Positions 1 through 5,035 of a DNA stretch of 5,035 nucleotides are shown here, piece after piece. Source of the DNA: Tidjanibacter sp. (GTDB taxonomy: Bacteria > Bacteroidota > Bacteroidia > Bacteroidales > Rikenellaceae). Within the stretch, counting starts at the first letter, position 1. The number at the start of each line of letters is the position of its first letter. The stretch lies in the NCBI GenBank assembly GCA_017630115.1, contig JAGBVY010000060.1, forward strand, positions 1 through 5,035, in the 5' to 3' direction. The notes beneath the pieces were generated by a model. That model searched no databases and was not told the DNA's origin. It was given only the letters and a program-made list of their open reading frames with translations. A program made the translations under genes and the position numbers.

Positions 1-293
1 AGATTCTGCACCCTCACATCGTCGGTAGAAACAAAGGCTATCTGCGCTGCCAACTCCTTCATTGTCAGTCGCCCCGAGTCGTTGCCTGCGATGGTTATCA
101 CTCCCCCCTGAGGTTTAGACAATCCGGCAATAGTCCTCAGAAGTGTGCTTTTGCCCGTACCGTTGCGACCAATCAGTGCTGTGAGTTCGCCCCAGCCGAA
201 GCCCACATTAGCCCCAGCCATAAGCACCCTCTGGCCATAGCCGAGGGTCACGTTGTGGAGCTGGATGGTGTATATTCTTTCGGAATTCTGCAT
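1..293 (-). CDS. FecE/BtuD-type ABC importer ATP-binding protein (N-terminal 97 residues, cut by window edge)
   Basis: Cytoplasmic ATPase subunit that would power the permease encoded just upstream. The reading frame was translated by hand from the ATG at 293-291 and stays open to the window edge; the rest of the gene lies outside. A family enzyme is usually about 250-330 residues, so roughly one third is seen. Visible features are an A-loop tyrosine (Y19 in LGYG), a Walker A motif GRNGTGKST at residues 42-50, and the helix LLRTIAGL after it. At the Q-loop position the sequence reads IAFVSTDD (85-92), with Thr90 where classical members have Gln. I recall a similar VVLTE pattern in Bacteroidota homologues. 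The signature motif, Walker B and H-loop are off the window. The start lies 9 bp after the permease stop and places Walker A at the normal distance; no Shine-Dalgarno is visible. The substrate cannot be named from this subunit. Confidence 0.93.
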   Translation of the reverse strand, partial: MQNSERIYTIQLHNVTLGYGQRVLMAGANVGFGWGELTALIGRNGTGKSTLLRTIAGLSKPQGGVITIAGNDSGRLTMKELAAQIAFVSTDDVRVQN

Positions 294-302
294 AGGGCCA
301 AG

Positions 303-1337
303 CTACATCATTATCTTGCGGTTACGGAAAATCACAACTACGACAATAGGAATGCCAACAAGTGCCGACACGGTGTTGATTGGCAAAGTCACATCGCCCG
401 AAAGGAGCGAGGTGGCAATGTCGCACAGCAGCATAATGGTCGCACCCGAGAGCATTGTGGCAGGCACAAGCACCTTATGGTCGGCCTCGCGGAAGAGCAT
501 ACGGGCAACGTGTGGCACAGCAAGGCCAATGAAACCGATAGGGCCACAGTAGGCCGTCACCGTACCCGCAAGCAGCACCGTCGTAAGCGTCACCATAAAA
601 CGTGTGCGCTTTATATTGAGTCCCATTGTACGGGCGTAGTTTTCTCCCAAAAGGAGTATGTTGAGTGGTTTGATTAGAAGCACCGAGATAACCAATCCCA
701 CCACAATAACCGGGACAATCACCCAGAGTTGCGAGAGAGTTACGCCTCCGAGCGAACCCATAGTCCAAACAACATAGGATTTCAGTGCTCCCTCAGGCGA
801 GAGGTATTGCATTATCTCCACCAGAGCCGAGGCTGCGCTACCAAACATCATACCTAGTATGAGTACGGTCATAATGTTTTTTATGCGAGCCGTAACGGCC
901 ATAACAACCATCATTATGAGTGCCGAGCCAATCCAAGCAGCACCCGCCACACCCACATTATGCACCACAGGGTCGGAGGTGGCCACACCCAACAGAGGCA
1001 ATCCCAACAACATTATCGAGACACCCAAGCTCGCACCCGAGCTTACACCCAACACATAGGGGCCTGCCAGTGGGTTACGAAAGAGGGTCTGCATCTGCAA
1101 GCCCACCGTAGAGAGAGCCGCACCCGCAAGCAGAGCCATAACAGCCTTAGGAAGTCGAAAATTGCGGACAATCAGTTGCAGAGGCTCAGCAGAGGCTTCG
1201 GGAGTTGCACCAAAGAGTCCTCGCCACACCTCTCCCAAAGGTATGGCGACACTACCAATGGCCAAGTCCACCACAAACAAAACCACGGTGGCCACAGCAA
1301 AGAGAGCAAAGAGTATGTTGTGTCTTCTTCTCATCAT
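303..1337 (-). CDS. FecCD/BtuC-family ABC importer permease
   Basis: Inner-membrane permease of a type II ABC importer (iron-siderophore, haem or vitamin B12 class). It would work as a homodimer with the adjacent ATPase and binding protein. The 344 residues match the usual family length, and the protein is hydrophobic throughout, consistent with about ten membrane helices. The family hallmarks are all present. RNFRLPKAVMALLAGAAL (58-75) is followed by GLQMQTLFRNPLAGPYVLG (79-97) and SSGASLG (99-105). GENYARTMGLNIKRTR (231-246) precedes the segment that normally contacts the ATPase. CGPIGFIGLAVPHVAR (264-279) and the C-terminal LPINTVSALVGIPIVVVVI (318-336) complete the set. The gene starts ATGATGA, and its first four bases overlap the stop of the binding-protein gene, which indicates translational coupling. 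No truncation or frameshift is seen. Ligand specificity cannot be read from the permease. Confidence 0.97.
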   Translation of the reverse strand: MMRRRHNILFALFAVATVVLFVVDLAIGSVAIPLGEVWRGLFGATPEASAEPLQLIVRNFRLPKAVMALLAGAALSTVGLQMQTLFRNPLAGPYVLGVSSGASLGVSIMLLGLPLLGVATSDPVVHNVGVAGAAWIGSALIMMVVMAVTARIKNIMTVLILGMMFGSAASALVEIMQYLSPEGALKSYVVWTMGSLGGVTLSQLWVIVPVIVVGLVISVLLIKPLNILLLGENYARTMGLNIKRTRFMVTLTTVLLAGTVTAYCGPIGFIGLAVPHVARMLFREADHKVLVPATMLSGATIMLLCDIATSLLSGDVTLPINTVSALVGIPIVVVVIFRNRKIMM

Positions 1338-2485
1338 TGTACCTTTTCGTAGTAGTAGAGCTCACGCTCCTGGCGCAGAGCTTCGGGATGGAGGATTGAA
1401 ATCATATCGGCCAATACCACATCGGCCCTGAGTGCGCCACTCTCCCAGAAGTCGCTACCTCCCGAGCGAGTGCTGCGTGCGGTGCAGTTGTAGATATTGC
1501 CCGAGCTAACTGCCTTAGTTGTAGAGAACTTGGGGTTGGAGCTAATCAGTTGTGCCTTGGTGCGGGCGTCGTTGGGGTGGAGCCAAAAGTCGGCCTTTGA
1601 GAGATAGACATAGGCACTCTCGCCACTTATCGGGCGCGACAGTCCGCTGCGCCCCTCTCCGCCACAAATATACTCGCCACCGGCATCCTCAATCAGACGC
1701 ACCACATAGCTATCGTCGGCCGGCACAAACCATACATCTTTATAGGGGGCATTGAGCATAACCTTTGGTCGGCCCTCAGCTCCGAGCACCGAAAGGCGTA
1801 GGCTCTCGTAGCGCTCGGCAATACCACCAAACATCTCCTCGGCCTCGGCCCTACGGTCGAAAATTTCGCCAAAAGCTACCACCCACTCACTCTTACCAAG
1901 AGGGGTGGTTTCGGTGTGGTCGGCAATATAGACATAGGGGATATGGAGTTCGTCCAACTTGGCCGACATTGCCCCATTTTCGCCCGAAGTGCCATAAATA
2001 AAGACCACATCGGGACGCATTGAGGCCAACACTTCGTAATTTATATAGGCATCGTAGCCCACCTCCTTCGTTCTGCCATCGGCCACAGCCTCAACAAGAT
2101 ATGGATTCGACAAATACTCCGAGCCACTCACACCCACAATGCGCTCAACACAACCGAGTGCATCTACAAAAGCCGTATGGCTCGACGACATACAAACCAC
2201 CTTCTGGGGGTTGGCTCCAATGGTTATGCCCTCGAAACCCTCGGGTGCCACCTCTCCCGCACGGGCAATAAAAATCTCCTTCACGACCCCTTTGCTACCG
2301 GGCCAAGGAGAGAGAATACGCAGTACGGAGGATTGTCCCTCGGTGGCAAAAATGGTATAGCCCTTCGAGGCGTGGGGCACATAGAGCTCTTCGCCCCACT
2401 CCACCCTCTTCGGAGATGAGCCACAACTGCACAGCAAAACCAGTGCAAGACCACAGAGTAGAATATGACAAAACCTTTGAAGCAT
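1334..2485 (-). CDS. FecB/BtuF-like periplasmic substrate-binding lipoprotein of the ABC importer
   Basis: Captures the ligand in the periplasm and delivers it to the FecCD-type permease. I chose the Met at 2485 (383 residues). From it a short n-region (MLQR) and a hydrophobic stretch lead to a lipobox ending LCSC, with Cys21 as the lipid-attachment site. The same frame is open from an ATG at 2521 (395 residues), but that start lies upstream of a perfect -7 promoter box at 2499-2492 and adds a second hydrophobic run before the lipobox. Numbering from 2485, the Peripla_BP_2 fold spans about residues 93-358. It contains PQKVVCMSSSHTAFVDALG (93-111), then IVGVSGSEYLSNP, then RPDVVFIYG (157-165). 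The C-terminal DFWESGALRADVVLADMISILHPE (345-368) is a block I associate with Bacteroidota members of this family. The gene is first in an SBP-permease-ATPase operon. The substrate is undetermined: no cobalamin riboswitch fits upstream and no TonB receptor gene is in view. Confidence 0.94.
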   Translation of the reverse strand: MLQRFCHILLCGLALVLLCSCGSSPKRVEWGEELYVPHASKGYTIFATEGQSSVLRILSPWPGSKGVVKEIFIARAGEVAPEGFEGITIGANPQKVVCMSSSHTAFVDALGCVERIVGVSGSEYLSNPYLVEAVADGRTKEVGYDAYINYEVLASMRPDVVFIYGTSGENGAMSAKLDELHIPYVYIADHTETTPLGKSEWVVAFGEIFDRRAEAEEMFGGIAERYESLRLSVLGAEGRPKVMLNAPYKDVWFVPADDSYVVRLIEDAGGEYICGGEGRSGLSRPISGESAYVYLSKADFWLHPNDARTKAQLISSNPKFSTTKAVSSGNIYNCTARSTRSGGSDFWESGALRADVVLADMISILHPEALRQERELYYYEKVQ

Positions 2486-2491
2486 AGAGTA

Positions 2492-2499
2492 CAAAAGTA
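2492..2499 (-). promoter_or_regulatory. Bacteroidota-type -7 box (TACTTTTG) for the importer operon
   Basis: On the minus strand the sequence reads TACTTTTG, an exact match to the Bacteroidota primary-sigma -7 consensus TAnnTTTG. It ends only 6 bases before the ATG at 2485, so the expected transcription start falls at or within a few bases of that codon. This supports the 2485 start and suggests a leaderless or very short-leader mRNA. No clear TTTG -33 element is found 19-21 bp upstream, so the promoter may be weak or dependent on an activator. The assignment is inferred from the motif and its position. Confidence 0.55.
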
Positions 2500-2553
2500 C
2501 GAAAGATTTTAGGAATTTCACTTAACGTCCAAGAATTATTCCCCAAAAAAGCG

Positions 2554-2561
2554 TACTTTTG
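2554..2561 (+). promoter_or_regulatory. Bacteroidota-type -7 box (TACTTTTG) for the MATE gene
   Basis: On the plus strand the sequence reads TACTTTTG, again an exact match to TAnnTTTG. It lies 44 bases before the MATE start codon at 2606, which would give a leader of about 35-40 nt. The leader ends in an A/C-rich stretch (CACAACAACA) with no Shine-Dalgarno, as is common in Bacteroidota. A convincing -33 TTTG is not visible at the usual spacing. It is the mirror image of the box serving the importer operon. Confidence 0.55.
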
Positions 2562-2605
2562 CCCTCACTCCGAGAGATTCAAACCACTTAAAGGGCACAA
2601 CAACA

Positions 2606-3946
2606 ATGGGCAAAGCCATATCCATAGCCGATAGTTTCAACACCCGCAAGCTACTACGCTACACACTGCCAACAATCGTGATGATGATTTTCACCTCGAT
2701 TTACAGCGTTGTGGATGGCATTTTCGTATCCAACTTTGCCGGCAAGACCGCCTTTGCTGCCATCAATCTCATCTACCCCGTTGTGATGGTCGTTGGCTCA
2801 CTGGGCTTTATGATGGGAGCAGGAGGTAGCGCCTTGGTGGCCAAGATACTCGGCGAGGGCGATGGCGATAGGGCCAAAAGGAGCTTTTCGCTCATCACCT
2901 ACGTCACCATAGGAGCAGCCACCACCCTGAGCATTGTGGCTCTCATTCTGCTCAAACGCATTTCCATTTGGTTGGGCGCTGAGGGGCAGATGCTTAGCGA
3001 CTGCATACGCTACGGGCGAATAGTTATCGTTGCTCTGCCTGCATTCTTGTTGCAATGTATGTTTCAGCCATTTATGGTGGCAGCCGATCGTCCCTCTCTG
3101 GGACTAAAATTTGCCATTGTAGCAGGCCTCACCAACATCCTCTTTGACTACCTCTTTATTGTCCTCTTTGGTTGGGGGTTGGAGGGTGCCGCCTACGCCA
3201 CTGCGCTCAGTCAGTGTGTGGCAGGTATCGGCCCTCTCATCTATTTCCTCTGCCCAAACAGCAGTATGCTACATCTGGGTTCCACAAAGTGGGAGGGCGG
3301 AGTGTTACGTCAGACCTGCCTGAATGGCTCGTCGGAGATGGCAACCAACATCTCGGCCTCGATAGTTGTTATGCTCTACAACGCCCAACTACTCAAATAC
3401 ATAGGCGAGAATGGAGTGGCGGCCTACGGAGTGATTGGCTATCTGCTATTTATCTTCACAGCCATATTCTTTGGCTACTCTACCGGTTCTGCCCCCATAG
3501 TGAGCTACAACTACGGCGCAAGGCGCCACAGCGAGCTCCGAGGAGTGGTGCATCGTAGCTACCGACTGATTGCAATCTTCTCCATAGGCTTAACTTTGGC
3601 CGCAGAATTGCTGTCAGCTCCTCTGGCCCAACTCTTTGTGGGCTACAATCAAGAGCTCTACCAGCTCACGCTCAAAGCGCTGAGAATCTACTGTTTGTCG
3701 TTCCTACTGGCGGGCGCAAACATCTACACCTCGGCTCTCTTTACAGCCCTCAACAACGGCCCCATTTCGGCCATCATATCCTTCTCGCGCACACTCATAT
3801 TTGAGTGTGGAGCGGTGATTGCCATACCTTTATTGATAGGTATCGACGGCATTTGGTGGGCCATAAGTTTTGCCGAGAGCGCAGCCCTCGTTATGAGCCT
3901 TGGCTTCCTCTGGCGCTATCGTCACCGCTACAAATTAGTTGAATAA
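2606..3946 (+). CDS. MATE-family (NorM/MepA-like) multidrug or metabolite efflux transporter
   Basis: Inner-membrane antiporter that would export organic cations, drugs or metabolites using a Na+ or H+ gradient. Its 446 residues match the family norm, and the hydrophobicity pattern fits twelve helices in two pseudo-symmetric halves. The N-terminal half carries LLRYTLPTIVMMIFTSIYSVVDGIFVSNFAG (16-46), GSLGFMMGAGGSALVAKILGEGD (64-86) and QPFMVAADRPSLGLKFAI (154-171). The second half repeats the core as FFGYSTGSAPIVSYNYGARR (288-307), then a hydrophobic C-terminal region up to LWRYRHRYKLVE. The start ATG has an A/C-rich leader and lies behind a plausible promoter. The gene diverges from the importer operon and is followed after 21 bp by the LRR gene with no terminator between, so the two are probably cotranscribed. 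The true substrate cannot be predicted. A family-level call is secure; assignment to the MepA-like branch is an impression from the N-terminal motif. Confidence 0.95.
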   Translation: MGKAISIADSFNTRKLLRYTLPTIVMMIFTSIYSVVDGIFVSNFAGKTAFAAINLIYPVVMVVGSLGFMMGAGGSALVAKILGEGDGDRAKRSFSLITYVTIGAATTLSIVALILLKRISIWLGAEGQMLSDCIRYGRIVIVALPAFLLQCMFQPFMVAADRPSLGLKFAIVAGLTNILFDYLFIVLFGWGLEGAAYATALSQCVAGIGPLIYFLCPNSSMLHLGSTKWEGGVLRQTCLNGSSEMATNISASIVVMLYNAQLLKYIGENGVAAYGVIGYLLFIFTAIFFGYSTGSAPIVSYNYGARRHSELRGVVHRSYRLIAIFSIGLTLAAELLSAPLAQLFVGYNQELYQLTLKALRIYCLSFLLAGANIYTSALFTALNNGPISAIISFSRTLIFECGAVIAIPLLIGIDGIWWAISFAESAALVMSLGFLWRYRHRYKLVE

Positions 3947-3967
3947 CCCCAAAAAACGACAATAACA

Positions 3968-4552
3968 ATGAGCTTTAACAACAACGGCATCAGCAAAGAG
4001 ATGGAGTGGGTAATCCTCTCGGAAGAGGCTCTACGTCAGAGTGGCAAACTATATGACCAAGAGCCAATACCCGCAACCAAAGGCCCCTTTGAGGGGTGCG
4101 ACACCCTTACGGAGGTGGTAATCGACAACACGGAGAGAAAAATCCCCTACCGCGCCTATGCCAATTGCAGCAATCTCACAAGTGTCATCATTGAGGAGGG
4201 TGTAGAGGAGATAGATGCCTTTGCCTTTGCTAGCTGTTCGAGCCTAAAAAGCATTGCCCTACCAGAGAGCCTAACCACACTCTATGACTGCGTCTTCGAG
4301 GGGTGCGAAAGCCTCACCGAGCTCACCCTCCCTAGCCAAATGGAGTGGTTGGGCGAGTTTCTCTGCTACCACTGCGACAATCTCAGCAAAGTCTATTGCA
4401 AAGCTCCGGTGCCACCTGAGGCCAACAGCGATATGTTTTTCTCCACCTCCGAGAATCTGAGGATATACGTTCCAAGCCGAAGCGTCGAGGCATATCGCTC
4501 GGCCGAGTATTGGAGCGAATATGCCGACCAGATTGTAGGCTACGACTTTTAA
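3968..4552 (+). CDS. Small BspA-like (LRR_5) leucine-rich-repeat protein without export signal
   Basis: A probable protein-interaction or scaffold protein of unknown partner. The 194 residues hold four exact 23-residue repeats beginning at residues 41, 64, 87 and 110, plus a degenerate fifth at 133. Each has the form F/Y-x-x-C-x-x-L-x-x-(hydrophobic)-x-(hydrophobic), as in NCSNLTSVIIEEGVEEIDAFA. A cysteine recurs at 44, 67, 90, 113 and 136, giving a ladder down one face. The C-terminal cap, SENLRIYVPSRSVEAYRS to YADQIVGYDF (161-194), is typical of Bacteroidota members of this family. Most BspA-like proteins I know of are secreted or surface-anchored. This one begins MSFNNNGISKEMEWVILSEE, with no signal peptide or lipobox, so a cytoplasmic location is inferred. 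It follows the MATE gene by 21 bp with an A-rich leader before its ATG, so it is likely in the same operon. Whether it acts with the transporter is unknown. Confidence 0.9.
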   Translation: MSFNNNGISKEMEWVILSEEALRQSGKLYDQEPIPATKGPFEGCDTLTEVVIDNTERKIPYRAYANCSNLTSVIIEEGVEEIDAFAFASCSSLKSIALPESLTTLYDCVFEGCESLTELTLPSQMEWLGEFLCYHCDNLSKVYCKAPVPPEANSDMFFSTSENLRIYVPSRSVEAYRSAEYWSEYADQIVGYDF

Positions 4553-4668
4553 GCTGCCACAAACTAAAATACACCGATGGGCATCGTAGCTACTCTCCTT
4601 AGTGGTTTTACGTTTTGCCCCCGAAGAGATACTTTTACTCCCAGAAACAGAAAAACACCACAAAGAAG
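4553..4668. other. Intergenic region between LRR and GtrA-like genes
   Basis: 116 bp without a gene. It holds two small adjacent palindromes: CGATGGGCATCG (4575-4586) and GTAGCTAC (4586-4593). Weak outer complementarity flanks them: ACTAA at 4563-4567 pairs with TTAGT at 4599-4603. The outer arm is followed by GGTTTTACGTTTTG. Together this could make a poor intrinsic terminator for the MATE-LRR transcript, but the stem is AT-rich and broken, so I do not annotate it as one. The second half holds a promoter-like sequence for the next gene, listed separately. Confidence 0.5.
4630..4637 (+). promoter_or_regulatory. Possible -7 box for the GtrA-like gene
   Basis: TACTTTTA matches seven of the eight positions of TAnnTTTG, the final G being A. 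It lies 31 bases before the ATG at 4669. A TTTG at 4614-4617 is upstream, but its 12-bp spacing is too short for a standard -33 element. An alternative is TTACGTTTTG at 4608-4617, which has one extra base in the consensus spacer. Either would make the GtrA-like gene a separate transcription unit; readthrough from the LRR gene is equally possible. Confidence 0.25.
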
Positions 4669-5035
4669 ATGAAAAATAGCAAAGAATTTTGGCGCGTAGT
4701 GAAGTTTGTGCTCTTCTCGGCAAGCGCTGGTATTGTGCAAATTGGCTCGTTCACACTCCTCAACGAGCTGACCGACTGGCCCTACTACGCCTGCTACCTA
4801 CCCTCACTGCTGCTGTCAATCCTTTGGAACTTCACCCTCAACCGCAAGTTCACCTTCCGTTCGACGGCCAATGTGGCTGTTGCGATGTTGAAGGTCGTAG
4901 GTTACTACTGCATCTTTACCCCCACAACCACCCTATTGGGCAACTGGCTCGCCGAGGGTCTTGGGTGGAACGAATACTTGGTGACGGCCATCAATATGGC
5001 ACTCAATCTCTCCACCGAGTATCTCTTCCAGCGCT
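4669..5035 (+). CDS. GtrA-family small membrane protein (3' end cut by window edge)
   Basis: Small polytopic inner-membrane protein. GtrA-type proteins are known or presumed to help translocate lipid-linked sugars for cell-surface polysaccharide synthesis or modification. Translation by hand gives 122 residues from the ATG at 4669, open to the window edge. The start KNSKEFWRVVKFVLFSASAG leads into helix 1 (about 10-31). Helix 2 (about 38-55) runs into the family hallmark WNFTLNRKFTF at 53-63. Helix 3 is about 71-94 and helix 4 about 101-120, ending LSTEYLFQR. Family members are about 120-170 residues and usually end shortly after this N-x-x-x-E-x-x-x-Q-R-like segment, so perhaps only 10-40 residues are missing. 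The leader CCACAAAGAAG before the ATG is A-rich. No glycosyltransferase gene is visible in the window, so the substrate is unknown. It is probably independent of the MATE-LRR pair, given the 116-bp gap. Confidence 0.9.
   Translation, partial: MKNSKEFWRVVKFVLFSASAGIVQIGSFTLLNELTDWPYYACYLPSLLLSILWNFTLNRKFTFRSTANVAVAMLKVVGYYCIFTPTTTLLGNWLAEGLGWNEYLVTAINMALNLSTEYLFQR

Larger units (their letters stand above)
2492..2561. repeat. Perfect 10-bp inverted repeat framing the divergent promoters
   Basis: CAAAAGTACG at 2492-2501 is the exact reverse complement of CGTACTTTTG at 2552-2561. The arms are separated by 50 bp and their centres are 60 bp apart. Each arm contains one outward-facing -7 box plus two extra conserved bases (CG) on the inner side. 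The identity may simply reflect two promoters sharing the same preferred sequence. The extra matched bases leave room for a shared regulator binding both arms. The 50-bp interior is AT-rich, contains a CCCCAAAAAA run at 2541-2550, and shows no other obvious operator. Confidence 0.7.

Noticed and set aside
255..1352. Plus-strand open frames opposite the permease and ATPase genes
   Set aside because: Their translations are rich in His, Arg, Thr and Pro with no domain pattern, and they lie antisense to strongly recognisable importer genes. They are shadow frames.
2486..2605. Cobalamin riboswitch upstream of the importer or MATE gene
   Set aside because: The whole divergent region is 120 bp and is occupied by two promoters. 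There is no room for the roughly 200-nt element and no B12-box-like sequence was seen.
2541..3956. Repeated 10-mer CCCCAAAAAA at 2541-2550 and 3947-3956, both upstream of plus-strand genes
   Set aside because: It is low-complexity and only two copies were seen, at different distances from the downstream start codons. A-rich leaders are common here, so chance is sufficient.
4575..4593. Adjacent palindromes CGATGGGCATCG and GTAGCTAC as a terminator or operator
   Set aside because: The first has only a 2-base centre or a 4-bp stem with a 4-base loop, and the second cannot form a hairpin. No T-run follows directly. It is too weak to call a terminator.
4271..4723. Minus-strand 150-codon frame across the end of the LRR gene and the intergenic gap
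   Set aside because: It is antisense to the clear 23-residue LRR repeats and to the start of the GtrA-like gene, with no recognisable protein features.

Overview
The window looks like chromosomal DNA of a Bacteroidota member, probably order Bacteroidales. A Rikenellaceae/Alistipes-like host is only a guess. Three things support the assignment. Exact copies of the Bacteroidota sigma -7 element (TAnnTTTG) lie in the intergenic region. Starts are preceded by A-rich leaders such as AACAACA-ATG rather than a Shine-Dalgarno sequence. The protein types are also typical: a FecB-like lipoprotein, a FecCD permease, and a BspA-like leucine-rich-repeat protein with 23-residue repeats.

Layout. The left half (1-2485, minus strand) is a compact importer operon transcribed leftwards. 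It encodes a substrate-binding lipoprotein, a FecCD/BtuC-type permease that overlaps it by 4 bp (ATGA), and 9 bp later an ATPase cut by the window edge. Together they form a type II ABC importer for an iron-siderophore, haem or corrinoid-type ligand. The sequence does not show which. The only non-coding DNA of the left half is the divergent promoter region (2486-2605). It holds two outward-facing TACTTTTG -7 boxes embedded in a perfect 10-bp inverted repeat.

The right half (2606-5035, plus strand) begins with a complete MATE-family exporter. After 21 bp comes a small LRR_5/BspA-like protein with no export signal, probably in the same transcript. A 116-bp gap follows, then a GtrA-family small membrane protein that runs off the right edge.

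The importer is a coherent functional unit. The MATE and LRR genes are linked only by spacing and strand, and their joint role is unknown. I see no RNA genes, CRISPR array, insertion sequence or phage-like material. Nothing here clearly amounts to a new system. The items most worth checking are the symmetric divergent promoter, the apparently leaderless start of the binding protein, and the signal-less LRR protein behind the MATE gene.
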